A stretch of 64,000 bases of DNA from Fredinandcohnia aciditolerans (GCA_003640645.1 QGHH01000003.1:1-64000); one strand, 5' to 3'; positions 1 to 9,565 are shown, numbered from the stretch's first letter. Numbers and translations are program-made. The notes: generated by a model from the sequence alone, not told the origin.

Positions 1-130
1 GGTTACTAATTTACTTATAAACAAGCTAATTATCCCATTATATCAACAAAAGGAAGCAGTCAAAGTCATATACGAATCCGACTGATATTTAATATGTTAT
101 TTAACCATTTGTACTCGAAAACAGAACCCG

Positions 131-839
131 TTACTGATAGACAGTCTTTTCAAAAGGATTACGAGTGGCTGCAGCCTTAAGCTTTAGCGCTTTTTCTTTT
201 GCCCACCTGATTGATCGACTCTTACATACTCCAACTATCTTTTTTGTAATTACTTCTTCACTTGCTTTCAAAATATCCTCGGAAGAGGGGAACTCTGAAA
301 GAGTTAATAGTGACACCACCGAATACAAATCTCCGAATACACCTTTGTATTCAGGAAATACTTGTTCAAGGACCGCTTGAAATTGTAGTTTTGTTTGAAT
401 CATAACTCCAGTTATATTTTCATGTTGTCTTGTAAGATTACGAAGGTTTAATAACTGGACTCCACGCTTTTTATAAGGCTCTAATTCCTCCTTATAAAAC
501 AACTCACAGAGAAGATAAGCATCAACTACATCTGTCTTTACTTTTCTTAAACTCGAAGCCCGAGCCTTATATGAAATCAAGGATTAATGATAATCAATAA
601 ATAACCCCGTTCCTCCAAGTAATGAACAACTGGAGTTTGATAATGCCCAGTAGCTTCTAGAACTACTGATGGTTTCCTGCCGGAATCTCTTTTTACATCC
701 TCAAGAAATGAAACAAGTGAACTAATCCCCTCCATAGTATGAGAAACTTTAAAACTCCAACGGTCAGGTTTGCCTTTATCTAAAAATGCTTGAACCTGAC
801 TTTCCCCTTTGAAACATCCAGACCAACGACTGGATTCAT
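131..839 (-). pseudogene. IS110-family transposase, frameshifted and 3'-truncated
   Basis: The ATG at 839 opens a typical IS110 (DEDD RuvC-like) N-terminus reading MNPVVGLDVSKG. A base is missing in the C run near 804-807, and a second near 582, where the frame meets TGA just before ISYKA. The 149-codon remainder carries the KTDVVDAYLL motif typical of this family and part of the helical middle region. The frame ends at 131 after NPFEKTVYQ, and the C-terminal catalytic Ser domain is absent. The following bases (1-130) show no transposase similarity, so the 3' half was lost by deletion. Inactive remnant. A second piece of a closely related transposase lies at 47937-48030. Confidence 0.85.
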
Positions 840-1030
840 TCTAAATCTCCTCCTAAACTAGTAATTTGCCAGTACCCCTGTTACCTCCATGCAGTGTCAC
901 AGCTTCGCTTGTTATACGAGATCTATGTCCCAACCAGCCTCAATCATGTTTCTACAAGTAGGGGGCGAACGGTTTAGTTGACGGGATCAAAGCCCCACGA
1001 GCAGTTACGTTCTACCCTGGCTACTGATAT
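840..1030 (-). ncRNA. IS110 non-coding end; candidate bridge-RNA region (remnant)
   Basis: About 190 non-coding bases lie between the presumed element end and the transposase ATG. Members of the IS110 group are known to encode their bridge (target-choosing) RNA here, upstream of the transposase. The stretch ends in a TAGGAGGAG ribosome binding site before the ATG. No recombination boundary or bridge-RNA loops could be assigned by eye. The call rests on position and family knowledge only. Confidence 0.3.
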
Positions 1031-1050
1031 AATAAAACCATATAAAAAAT

Positions 1051-1161
1051 GGTCAACCAGAAATATTTAGCATTCTGGTTAACCTTATAATACGAACGAA
1101 GCAGTTTAGTTCAATTACCTAAGAAAAATAATTATAAGAAACGCCAGTCTTAAAGACTGGC
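1051..1161. terminator. Two inverted repeats, possible bidirectional terminators
   Basis: First hairpin: AACCAGAA at about 1054-1061 pairs with TTCTGGTT at 1073-1080. Second: GCCAGTCTT pairs with AAGACTGGC at 1143-1161. Neither has a strong T run. Between them, 1088-1115 resembles the tail of the dispersed repeat (ACGAACGAAGCAGTTTAGTT). They separate the IS110 remnant from the exported-protein gene. Confidence 0.35.
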
Positions 1162-1216
1162 TCCATTCTAGCACCAGACAAGATGAATATGAGCAGTTAG
1201 TTGGGTTTAACAATGA

Positions 1217-1812
1217 TTAGTTTTTTGGTTTCAATACTTGTCGTGATAGTTCACCGATTTGGTCAACGAAGGCGTCCAACTTCGCCCACGATTCGTAATA
1301 CTCATAAGGGGACGCCGCAGCCGATAACCCTTCGATTGCTTCGTCAACCAATTGATTCAACGCCGCATTGTCCGACAATGATTTCACGTGTTCTAATATA
1401 GGAATATCCCGATCGATTGATTGTTCAAGAAGTTCTACGGATAGAAGCCTTTTTCATATGTCCCGAAAAAATTCAAATCACCTTTTGGAAGTGCGAAGCG
1501 TATTTTCTGTTTTGTTTCAGTGTCTTCCCTTTTGTAATCAATGAAAGCCAACGAAACATTTCGGTCGTTTACTTCAAAAGATGGCACTTCGTTTAATTCT
1601 ATTGAATCAACGTATCTATTCACCTTTTCCGACATTACTTCCGTGAAGGGTACATTCAAAGGATAGTCCTTAGCCATTTCAATGATTTCTTCTTTCGTTG
1701 GTGCGGGTTCTTTCGCCTTCAATTCGGTCGGTGCGTCAGCTTGTGCGAAGCCGACGACTAAACCTCCACCAATGAAGACCGAACTCAATACGAATATTGC
1801 TTTCGATTTCAC
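1217..1812 (-). pseudogene. Exported protein of unknown function, frameshifted
   Basis: The ATG at 1812 starts a 125-codon frame with a clear signal peptide: MKSK, a hydrophobic stretch to about residue 25, then an AQA-type cleavage site. The frame ends in TAG at 1435. In the neighbouring frame a clean reading of about 72 codons begins at VELLEQSIDRDIPILEHV and ends in TAA at 1217-1219. Its composition is acidic and helical, as expected of the same protein. The simplest reading is one protein of about 195 residues split by a single-base change near 1438. It could be a real inactivation, a sequencing error, or two separate genes. No family was recognised. Codons rich in GCG, TCG and GAC differ slightly from neighbouring genes. 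Confidence 0.5.
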
Positions 1813-1978
1813 TTTTTCGAATCCCCTTCTTCCATAATTTTTCCTTATTTAAGAGTAACATAATTATTTTGTAATTTGGTAAATTTATCATTGTTTTTTT
1901 AGATATATAGGTAAAAAGTGTGATTTATTGTTGTAGGAATTCATTTTATAGTGATTTTAAATAAGTTTTTTCACTATT

Positions 1979-2050
1979 GGGTGCGTTGTCCAAGAAGAAT
2001 TAAGTCACTTTTTTGTTGAGGTTATTAAACTAATGGGGCTGTTTAGTGGA
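1979..2050 (+). repeat. Dispersed two-hairpin repeat, copy 1
   Basis: Matches the family pattern GGTGCGTTGATCCAAG...TTTTTTGTTGAAG...ACTAACGGGCAGTTTAGT with several changes. In this copy the right arm of the first hairpin is AAGTCAC, so pairing is weakened. It lies just upstream of the NUDIX gene. Confidence 0.75.
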
Positions 2051-2124
2051 AAAAGAAGGGAAAATGTTTACGGTTGTCAAATATATTTCTTAGAAAAAAT
2101 ATAGTTTTTTTTTAGGAGGAGACA

Positions 2125-2580
2125 ATGGGGTACATAGAAGATTTACGCAAGGTTGTTGGAAATCAACCTCTAATATTAGTTGGAGTTGCCGTAGCTGTAA
2201 TAAACGAAAAAGGAGAATTTTTATTACAAAAACGAAGCGATGGACTTTGGGGAGTTCCTGGTGGATTTATTGAATTAGGAGAAGCTACTGAAGAAGCAGG
2301 GAGAAGAGAAGTTTTAGAAGAAACAGGAATTGAAATTGGTAAACTTGATTTAGTAGGGGTATTTTCGGGGAAACAGCACTTTGTTAAATTACCAAACGGT
2401 GATGAATTCTATCCTGTTACTATCGCATATATTTCAAAAGATATTAAAGGTGGAATTCTTGAAGCAGATGGTCAAGAAACTACTGAAGTAAAATTCTTTA
2501 AAGTAAATGAGTTACCAGAAGGGCTAAATCCTTTGATAAAAAATCTTATTAAACAATATTCGCTGTCTTTATCACTATAA
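2125..2580 (+). CDS. NUDIX hydrolase
   Basis: 151 residues. A complete Nudix box lies at about residues 47-69: GFIELGE, then REVLEETGI, matching Gx5Ex7REUxEExGU. Such enzymes hydrolyse nucleoside-diphosphate-X compounds with Mg2+ held by the box glutamates, in the cytosol. The substrate cannot be read from the sequence; the WGVPGGF lead-in and the length fit the MutT/ADP-ribose-type single-domain group. The start is set by TTTAGGAGGAGACA just before the ATG. It probably forms a two-gene unit with the aminopeptidase 100 bp downstream, and it follows a dispersed repeat copy. Confidence 0.85.
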   Translation: MGYIEDLRKVVGNQPLILVGVAVAVINEKGEFLLQKRSDGLWGVPGGFIELGEATEEAGRREVLEETGIEIGKLDLVGVFSGKQHFVKLPNGDEFYPVTIAYISKDIKGGILEADGQETTEVKFFKVNELPEGLNPLIKNLIKQYSLSLSL

Positions 2581-2672
2581 GAAATAACAAGTTTGTGAAG
2601 AAGTGTACTTAAAGGAAAGGATGCAATAGTTGAACAACAGGAATACTAATCATAAGATACTATAAAAAGTGA

Positions 2673-3422
<750 letters not shown>

Positions 3423-3474
3423 TTCAAGGGATACGCTGAAGAGAAAAATACATGGAGTTTTCTTACTAATGTGC

Positions 3475-3546
3475 GTGCGTTGATCCAAGGAGGATTACGC
3501 ACCTTTTTTGTTGAAGTAATTGGACTAACGGGGCAGTAGAGTTGAA
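3475..3546 (+). repeat. Dispersed two-hairpin repeat, copy 2
   Basis: GTGCGT/ACGCAC stem with inner ATCC/GGAT, then six or seven Ts, TTGAAGT, and ACTAACGGGGCAGTAGAGT. Directly downstream of map, where it would act as a good intrinsic terminator on the plus strand. Confidence 0.85.
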
Positions 3547-3606
3547 TAAGAAAAGATATTCTTTTAATTTTGAAGTAAGAATAAATTGGGACATAAGAAA
3601 GGTTAT

Positions 3607-3802
3607 GCCTCTGACGGGATTCGAACCCGCACTCCTTTCGTAAGCATAGGCTAAGGGAGAACACGCTTCCCTACGGAATTTCACCGACAGGAATTTCACC
3701 TGTCTCAGCTGTTTTTGCTTTTCGGTGTTTCTGAAACCTTTGCCTTGCGACCCGGTGGCTACAATGTTTTCCGGCGCTCTTCCCTTCTAGAGCTACAGAG
3801 GC
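3607..3802 (-). ncRNA. tRNA-like RNA with a giant variable-region insert
   Basis: Read on the minus strand, both ends form a canonical tRNA. The acceptor is GCCTCTG/CAGAGGC (7 bp, perfect), followed by U8A9 and a D arm GCTCT/AGAGC whose 8-nt loop has A14, G15, G18G19 and A21. The T arm GCGGG/CCCGT has loop TTCGAAT. An A discriminator follows; CCA is not encoded. In place of a normal anticodon arm and variable loop come CCGG/CCGG with a 15-nt loop, then about 105 nt able to fold into a closed domain. GC(A)AGGC pairs with GCCT(AT)GC around hairpins GACAGG/CCTGTC and CGG/CCG, both with loop TGAAATT, plus AGGGA/TCCCT and GGTTT/AAACACC. Total 196 nt. It has its own promoter. It could be an intron-bearing or decayed tRNA or a distinct structured RNA; no group I intron core was seen. 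Confidence 0.6.
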
Positions 3803-3811
3803 ATTTTAAAA

Positions 3812-3841
3812 ATTATATGTCATAGGATTGCGAGGAATCAA
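3812..3841 (-). promoter_or_regulatory. Sigma-A promoter of the tRNA-like RNA
   Basis: Minus strand: -35 TTGATT (3841-3836), 18-bp spacer, -10 TATAAT (3817-3812). The predicted start lies 1-3 nt before the acceptor stem, so transcription begins almost exactly at the RNA 5' end. This supports a deliberate short RNA gene. Confidence 0.6.
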
Positions 3842-3946
3842 TCATTATTTATTTTTCTTATTGGGCGGTTCGATTAAAGAAGCGTTCTAGTAAATTTTGG
3901 ACTAGATATACTTTTTGAACGAACGGAACAGTTTAAGGAGGGTACC

Positions 3947-4396
3947 TTGATTAAAATAATTGACATTAGCAATAGAAAAAGTGCTGAAGATGTTTTAAAC
4001 ATTCAAATACCATCATATAAGGTAGAGGCAGAAATAATTGGTTCATATGAAATACCACCATTAAAGGATACTGTTTATACTTTGCAGCTTTGCGGAGAAA
4101 CGTTCTTTGGTTATTATGAAAATGAAAAACTATGCGGAGTAATATCTATAAAAGTAGAAGAAGATGAGGTTGATATCCATAGGTTAATCGTACATCCAAA
4201 CCATTTTAGAAAGGGAATTGCACAGTTTCTATTAAATTTCATTAAAACTAAGTTCGAGGTTGAAACAATAAAGGTAGCAACAGGTACTAAAAATATCCCA
4301 GCAGTTAGTTTTTATAAAAAGAATGGATTTCAAAATATTAAAGAGATTATAGTAAATGAACAACTATCCTTATCCTATTTTGAAAAGAAATTATAA
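3947..4396 (+). CDS. GNAT-family N-acetyltransferase
   Basis: 149 residues, TTG start set by AAGGAGGGTACC. Acetyl-CoA binding motif A is seen as LIVHPNHFRKGIAQFLL (about residues 84-100; the R-x-x-G-x-G/A loop is RKGIAQ). The C-terminal SFYKKNGF motif follows. It transfers an acetyl group to a small molecule or protein amine; the acceptor is unknown. Stand-alone gene between repeat copies. The nearest upstream bases (3918-3932, GAACGAACGGAACAGTTTA) look like a repeat tail. Confidence 0.85.
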   Translation: MIKIIDISNRKSAEDVLNIQIPSYKVEAEIIGSYEIPPLKDTVYTLQLCGETFFGYYENEKLCGVISIKVEEDEVDIHRLIVHPNHFRKGIAQFLLNFIKTKFEVETIKVATGTKNIPAVSFYKKNGFQNIKEIIVNEQLSLSYFEKKL

Positions 4397-4478
4397 TCCT
4401 TTTATTGAACTAAATGTACGATAGATCAAGAAGGGTTATCGCTTGTTTTTGTGAATATTAGATTGTACGAAAAGTAAT

Positions 4479-4553
4479 GGGTGCGTTGATCCAAGAAGGA
4501 TTAATGCATCTTTTTTGTTGAAGTTACTAAACTAACGCTGCAGTTTAAGTGAA
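4479..4553 (+). repeat. Dispersed two-hairpin repeat, copy 3
   Basis: GGGTGCGTTGATCCAAG followed by GGATTAATGCATC, a T6 run, GTTGAAGTTACTAAACTAACG and CAGTTTAAGTGAA. It lies about 83 bp after the GNAT stop codon. Confidence 0.85.
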
Positions 4554-4776
4554 TATCGAATATGGATATTATGTTAAAATCTGTTAGTGCAACGGGGTGG
4601 CAAAAATAAAAAAAGTTCTTCAGCGTTTAGAGTTCAATTGTAATTCACTTAGTCTATATAGTTGGTCAGATGTTAGTCGGTTATATAAAAACAAGAGTGA
4701 GAAAAGGGAGAAACAATTCAAAATACGGCTGTATATAAAATATATTCTAAAAATTCACGTTTTACAAAAAAATATG

Positions 4777-4805
4777 TTGTAAACGTATGAAACTCAGGTT
4801 ATAAT
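4777..4805 (+). promoter_or_regulatory. Promoter of the first ABC-transport operon, with cre-like site
   Basis: -35 TTGTAA (4777-4782), 17-bp spacer, -10 TATAAT (4800-4805). TGTAAACGTATGAA at 4778-4791 agrees with the CcpA cre consensus at about 12 of 14 positions and overlaps the -35 box, so carbon-catabolite repression is plausible. A leader of about 260 nt without a recognisable riboswitch separates it from the lipoprotein gene. Confidence 0.5.
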
Positions 4806-5066
4806 AGCAATAAATTTCTAATTAATTTCACCAGTGGAGTAAATAATGTGAAATTAGCCTGGAGGATTAGTTATATGGAGATATTTTTCGTTATTTATTA
4901 ACATGGTGAACTAAATTAGAAAGAATTTAGGATTACTCATATCGATGATTCTGGAAATTAACAGAGGAGATAGAAGTAATGATAATCATGATTTGTCAGG
5001 TGTACGGGGGAGAAATAACTACAACTAGACGAAATACCTGAAAAAAACAAACAAGGGGGAAGTCAT

Positions 5067-6644
5067 TTGAGAAAGGAAAATTTTTGGAAGACGCTGTTGA
5101 TTGTTTTAGTTTCGTCGGTATTGTTTGTAGGATGTTCTAGTAAAGAAAGTGGTGGGCAAGAGAATGATGGTGGAGATACCACCAAATCGGAAGCGAAAGA
5201 ATTAGTAATAGCAGTGAATGAAAACTTCATCTCAATGGACCCACATGATACAGGAGATACAAATTCAGGATCCGTACAGTCTGCAATGTTGGAGGGTCTA
5301 CTAGGTACTGATGAGGAAGGAAAGATTATTAATCTACTAGCTAAAGAACATACCATAAGTGATGATGCATTAACATACACTTTTAAGCTTCGTGAAGGTG
5401 TAAAGTTTCATGATGGTGAAGTGTTCAATGCCGAGGTTGTAAAGGCCAACTTTGAAAGAATAATCAACGATGATAGCCTTCGTTTAAGTAGTCGTGGATT
5501 TAATCTTGTGACAAATGTAGAAGTCGTAGATGACTATGAGATTAAAGTAACATTAGAGGAGCCTTATAGTGGAATGTTAACAAGATTTATTTCAGCTAAA
5601 ATGCTGAGCCCTAAGCTCCTAGAAAAGGGAAGTGAGGAGATTGGTAAAAATCCAGTCGGTACAGGTCCTTTCAAATTTGTTGAATGGGTTCAAGGTGATC
5701 ATTTAACAGTCGAGCGTTTTGACGAATATTGGAGTGAAGCAGATCGTGTGAAGACAATTACGTATAAACCTGTGCCGGAAAATGGTTCACGTGTAGCCAT
5801 GCTAAAAACGGGTGAAGCTCACTTAATTTATCCTTTACCAAATCAAAACTTGAAAGAGTTGGAAGGGAATGACGACATAGTTATTCATAAAATACCTTCT
5901 ACAATCGCACGTTATGTATCAATTAACACAATGAAAGAACCATTTAATGATCCTCGGGTTCGTCAAGCTCTTAACTATGCTGTAAGTAAAGATGCGTTTA
6001 TTAAAGTAGTAAACGCAGGATTTGGATTACCATTAGATTCTATTATTCCTAGCAAGACACTACATTACCAAAAACAGGAAGTGTACGATCAAAATATTGA
6101 GAAAGCAAAAGAATTATTAAAAGAAGCAGGTTATGAAGATGGCTTTAAGGCGGAAATATGGGGAAATACAAACTCAGATACAATGAAAGGTATGCAATTT
6201 GTTCAACAACAATTAAAAGAAATTGGAGTTGATTTAGAAATAAAATCGATGGAAGAAGGAACACTTTCAAACGAGATTTACGGACCACAAACACCTGAAG
6301 AAGCCAAAGTACAAATGTGGTATGTAAGCTGGTCAGCATATCCATCTGACATTACAAATGCGACAAAACCATTATTCTACAGTGGGTCGTTCCCTCCGAA
6401 TGGCGCCAATACTGCTTACTATAAAAATGATCAAGTAGATAAATGGATTGAAGAAGCTAATGTAACAGCAGATGAGAGCAAACAGGCACAATTCTATAGT
6501 GATATCCAATCAACAATCTATCAAGACGCACCTTGGATTTTCCTTGGAGTTGATGAAATCTTAGCAGGGACAAGAGCGAATATTGAAGGTGTGTTTGTTA
6601 CTCCGACAGGCAGTATTAATGTAACAGATGCAAATCTAAAGTGA
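5067..6644 (+). CDS. ABC transporter family-5 substrate-binding lipoprotein
   Basis: 525 residues, TTG start after AAGGGGGAAGTCA. Lipoprotein signal: charged MRKENFWK, a hydrophobic stretch, lipobox LFVGC (Cys at about 23), then a Ser/Gly/Asp-rich linker. The mature part is a class-C solute-binding fold (SBP_bac_5) with the family's TYTFKLREGVKFHDG and NPVGTGPFKFVEW segments. It captures substrate outside the membrane for the two permeases and two ATPases encoded next. The family binds peptides, nickel, glutathione, opines and also oligosaccharides. The downstream sugar-type enzymes favour a sugar or sugar-amino-acid ligand (inference). Confidence 0.93.
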   Translation: MRKENFWKTLLIVLVSSVLFVGCSSKESGGQENDGGDTTKSEAKELVIAVNENFISMDPHDTGDTNSGSVQSAMLEGLLGTDEEGKIINLLAKEHTISDDALTYTFKLREGVKFHDGEVFNAEVVKANFERIINDDSLRLSSRGFNLVTNVEVVDDYEIKVTLEEPYSGMLTRFISAKMLSPKLLEKGSEEIGKNPVGTGPFKFVEWVQGDHLTVERFDEYWSEADRVKTITYKPVPENGSRVAMLKTGEAHLIYPLPNQNLKELEGNDDIVIHKIPSTIARYVSINTMKEPFNDPRVRQALNYAVSKDAFIKVVNAGFGLPLDSIIPSKTLHYQKQEVYDQNIEKAKELLKEAGYEDGFKAEIWGNTNSDTMKGMQFVQQQLKEIGVDLEIKSMEEGTLSNEIYGPQTPEEAKVQMWYVSWSAYPSDITNATKPLFYSGSFPPNGANTAYYKNDQVDKWIEEANVTADESKQAQFYSDIQSTIYQDAPWIFLGVDEILAGTRANIEGVFVTPTGSINVTDANLK

Positions 6645-6727
6645 AAAAACAGTAAGTAATAGTAAAAAAGGGGCGGAGGGATGTAATCCCAATGCTTCTT
6701 TCCTTCTTATGAAAGGGGTTAGCAAAT

Positions 6728-7651
6728 GTGCTCCAATATATTTTAAAACGGATCATCGAAATGATTCCTATCCTATTCGTTGTTTCGATATTAATCTTCT
6801 TTTTTACTCACTTAATCCCAGGAGATCCTGCAAGATTGGTTGCTGGTAAAGATGCCTCATTAGAAGAGGTGAATATCATTCGAGCCGAGCTAGGCCTCGA
6901 TAAACCAATATTGGAACAATATATTACATATATGAGCAATTTGTTTCAAGGTGATCTAGGTACTTCCCTAAAAACTGGATTACCAGTTATGGATATGTTT
7001 GTTGATCGCTTTATGCCATCCATTTATTTGACTTTATTTAGTATGGTATGGGCGTTAATTTTCGGATTACTTATAGGTACCTTTTCAGCTGTATTTAAAA
7101 ATAAATGGCCAGATTACTTAGGGATGGTTACGGCTGTATCTGGGATTTCATTGCCAGGTTTTTGGTTAGGGCTAATTCTAATTCAGATTTTTTCTGTTCA
7201 GCTAGGATGGTTTCCGACTGGTGGAGCAGAAGGATGGAAAAGTTATGTTTTACCCTCTATCACATTAGGAGCAGGAATAATGTCGATGCTCGCACGCTTT
7301 ACTCGATCATCATTGCTTGAAACACTTAAGGCAGACTATATTCGAACTGGGCGTGCAAAAGGCTTAAAAGAGACAGTTGTTATTCCAAAACACGCGTTAC
7401 GAAACTCACTAATTCCAGTGGTTACGATTGCAGGATTACAATTTGGATTCTTGTTAGGGGGATCTGTCGTAGTAGAGACCGTTTTTAGCTTTCCTGGAAT
7501 GGGACGGTTACTAATTGATTCTATCTCATTTAGGGATTACCCAGTAATCCAAGCTGAGTTATTATTGTTTTCCATTGAGTTTATTCTTGTGAATTTATTT
7601 GTCGATATTCTTTATAGTTTTCTCAATCCGAAAATCCGTTATGTAGCATAG
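6728..7651 (+). CDS. ABC transporter permease, DppB/OppB type
   Basis: 307 residues. An N-terminal helix (IPILFVVSILIFFFTHLIPGDPA) carries the LIPGDPA motif typical of DppB-type permeases. Five further membrane helices follow, with the EAA loop near RTGRAKGLKETVVIPKHALRN contacting the ATPases. The start is taken as GTG 6728 behind GAAAGGGG; an out-of-frame ATG overlaps. The 83-bp gap after the binding-protein gene holds a weak stem (GGGATGTAATCCC), which may allow higher expression of the binding protein. Confidence 0.93.
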   Translation: MLQYILKRIIEMIPILFVVSILIFFFTHLIPGDPARLVAGKDASLEEVNIIRAELGLDKPILEQYITYMSNLFQGDLGTSLKTGLPVMDMFVDRFMPSIYLTLFSMVWALIFGLLIGTFSAVFKNKWPDYLGMVTAVSGISLPGFWLGLILIQIFSVQLGWFPTGGAEGWKSYVLPSITLGAGIMSMLARFTRSSLLETLKADYIRTGRAKGLKETVVIPKHALRNSLIPVVTIAGLQFGFLLGGSVVVETVFSFPGMGRLLIDSISFRDYPVIQAELLLFSIEFILVNLFVDILYSFLNPKIRYVA

Positions 7652-7663
7652 AGGAGGGTAGAT

Positions 7664-8560
7664 ATGGAAGTTTCTAGGGAAGTAAGTAATAGCAGTATCG
7701 TGATAAAAGAAAATAAGTATTCTCCAACAAAAGAATTTTGGAATAATTGGAAAAGACAAAAGACGGCATTTTGGGCAAGTATCTTTATTTTATTGTTAAT
7801 AATAATTGCCATTATTGGTCCATACATTACTCCATACGATCCATATGAACCCAACTACAATGAAACATTACAAGGCCCCAGTAAGGAGCACTTTGCAGGA
7901 ACAGATGAATATGGTCGCGATATTTTTAGTCGATTACTAGTGGGTGCAAGAATTTCGTTGAGTGTTAGCTTTCTTTCTGTATTGTTAGGGGCTATCGCAG
8001 GAACAATTCTTGGGCTATTAAGTGGTTATTTCGGTGGATGGTTAGATCGCCTCATCATGAGATCCAGTGATGTAATGTTCGCATTTCCGGATCTATTATT
8101 AGCTATTGCGATTGTAGCCATTTTAGGTCCAGGACTAACGAATGTGGTGATCGCCGTATCCGTATTTAGCATCCCTTCCTTTGCAAGATTGGTTAGAGGA
8201 TCAACCTTAGAGGGGAAAGAAACCGTTTTTGTTGAAGCTGCAAAATCGATGGGGGCATCGCATTTTAGGATAATGTTCAAACATATTTTTCCTGAATCTC
8301 TTGGTAGTTTAATAGTCTTTATATCAATGAGGATAGGGACAGCTATATTAGCTGCGTCAAGTTTAAGCTTCCTTGGTTTAGGAGCAAGTCCAGAAACACC
8401 AGATTGGGGAGCGATGTTAAGTCTCGGGCGTGATTATTTAGGTACGTCCTCACACGTGGTGATGATGCCTGGAATTGCCATCTTTTTAACAGTTTTGGCT
8501 TTCAACCTTGTTGGAGATGGTTTACGTGATGTTTTAGATCCTAAAACGAAGAATGAATAA
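7664..8560 (+). CDS. ABC transporter permease, DppC/OppC type
   Basis: 298 residues, ATG after GAGGAGGGTAGAT. It has the N-terminal OppC_N helix (about 35-55), then the conserved HFAGTDEYGRDIFSRLL segment of DppC-like permeases, and the transmembrane domain with EAA loop EAAKSMGASHFRIMFKHIFPE. It pairs with the preceding permease to form the import channel. 12 bp downstream of it, same operon. Confidence 0.93.
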   Translation: MEVSREVSNSSIVIKENKYSPTKEFWNNWKRQKTAFWASIFILLLIIIAIIGPYITPYDPYEPNYNETLQGPSKEHFAGTDEYGRDIFSRLLVGARISLSVSFLSVLLGAIAGTILGLLSGYFGGWLDRLIMRSSDVMFAFPDLLLAIAIVAILGPGLTNVVIAVSVFSIPSFARLVRGSTLEGKETVFVEAAKSMGASHFRIMFKHIFPESLGSLIVFISMRIGTAILAASSLSFLGLGASPETPDWGAMLSLGRDYLGTSSHVVMMPGIAIFLTVLAFNLVGDGLRDVLDPKTKNE

Positions 8561-8575
8561 GGGAGTTTGAAGAGG

Positions 8576-9565
8576 ATGGAGATGTTACTACAAGTAGAAG
8601 GACTTGAAACCGAATTCAAGAAGGAAAAACAAAAAATAAAAATCTTACATGGCGTGAACTTTCATATAAATAAAGGTGAGGTTCTTGGTCTTGTCGGTGA
8701 ATCGGGTAGTGGAAAAAGCCTAACATCACTATCAATCATGAAACTGTTTAAAGGAACGACTGGTGAAATAAGTGGAGGAACTATTACATTTAATGGCCGA
8801 GATCTAACGAATAAATCTGAAAGTGAAATGAGAAAAATTCGTGGAAAACAAATTGCGATGATTTTCCAAGAGCCAATGACATCCCTGAATCCTGTTATGA
8901 AAATCGGGGAACAATTGATGGAGCCGATTAGACTTCATTTGGGATATAAGGAAAATCAGGCAAAGGAGCATGCAATCTCGATTTTAAAAAAGGTAGGTAT
9001 TCCACGTGCCGAGGAAATCATTTACGAGTTTCCACATCAGCTATCTGGTGGGATGAGACAAAGAATCATGATTGCAATGGCGATTTCTTGTAATCCTCAA
9101 CTATTAATTGCTGATGAGCCAACAACCGCACTTGATGTGACAATCCAAGCTCAAATATTGGATTTAATGAAACAACTTCAGAAAAAAGAAAATATGTCCA
9201 TGCTACTGATCACACATGACTTAGGTGTCGTGGCCGAGATGTGTGATCGAGTTGTTGTAATGTATGCTGGAAAAGTAGTGGAAGAGGCGGATGTGTTTGA
9301 TTTATTTGAGAGCCCAAGACACCCTTACACGAAAGGATTAATCGGCTCTATACCAAAACTTGGTCAAAAAAGGGATAAACTTGATTCTATTAAAGGGAAT
9401 GTTCCAGATCCAAGTAATCTACCAAAGGGATGCAAATTTGCCCCAAGATGTAACGATGCCATGCCAATTTGTTTTGAAGAAGAGCCACCTGATATGACAC
9501 TAGAAAATAGTAGATCCTGTAGGTGTTGGCTATATAAAGAGGAGAGGGGGGACATTCTTGTCTAA
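8576..9565 (+). CDS. ABC transporter ATPase, DppD/OppD type
   Basis: About 329 residues. Walker [10 protein letters not shown]-loop [10 protein letters not shown], signature LSGGMRQR, Walker B LLIADEP, and switch His in LLITHD. The C-terminal oligopeptide-transporter extension carries four cysteines (GCKFAPRC, then C...C), as in relatives that can bind an Fe-S cluster. Open frame extends to TTG 8567, but GGGAG fits ATG 8576 better; ATG 8582 is also possible. It overlaps the next gene by 8 bp, indicating translational coupling. Confidence 0.92.
   Translation: MEMLLQVEGLETEFKKEKQKIKILHGVNFHINKGEVLGLVGESGSGKSLTSLSIMKLFKGTTGEISGGTITFNGRDLTNKSESEMRKIRGKQIAMIFQEPMTSLNPVMKIGEQLMEPIRLHLGYKENQAKEHAISILKKVGIPRAEEIIYEFPHQLSGGMRQRIMIAMAISCNPQLLIADEPTTALDVTIQAQILDLMKQLQKKENMSMLLITHDLGVVAEMCDRVVVMYAGKVVEEADVFDLFESPRHPYTKGLIGSIPKLGQKRDKLDSIKGNVPDPSNLPKGCKFAPRCNDAMPICFEEEPPDMTLENSRSCRCWLYKEERGDILV

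Noticed and set aside
165-380. 71-codon plus-strand frame
   Set aside because: Antisense shadow of the IS110 transposase remnant.
3607-3802. Group I intron or cobalamin riboswitch
   Set aside because: GGTGAAATTCC resembles a cobalamin-riboswitch segment and the layout resembles an intron-bearing tRNA, but the conserved cores of both (intron P3-P7 partners; B12 box GCCACTG) were not found.
4597-4782. 61-codon plus-strand frame
   Set aside because: Lys/Tyr-rich by AT bias, no family, poor binding site, and it ends inside the operon promoter.
4806-5066. Riboswitch in the leader of the first importer operon
   Set aside because: Long leader, but no known aptamer core, no T-box sequence and no convincing terminator/antiterminator pair.
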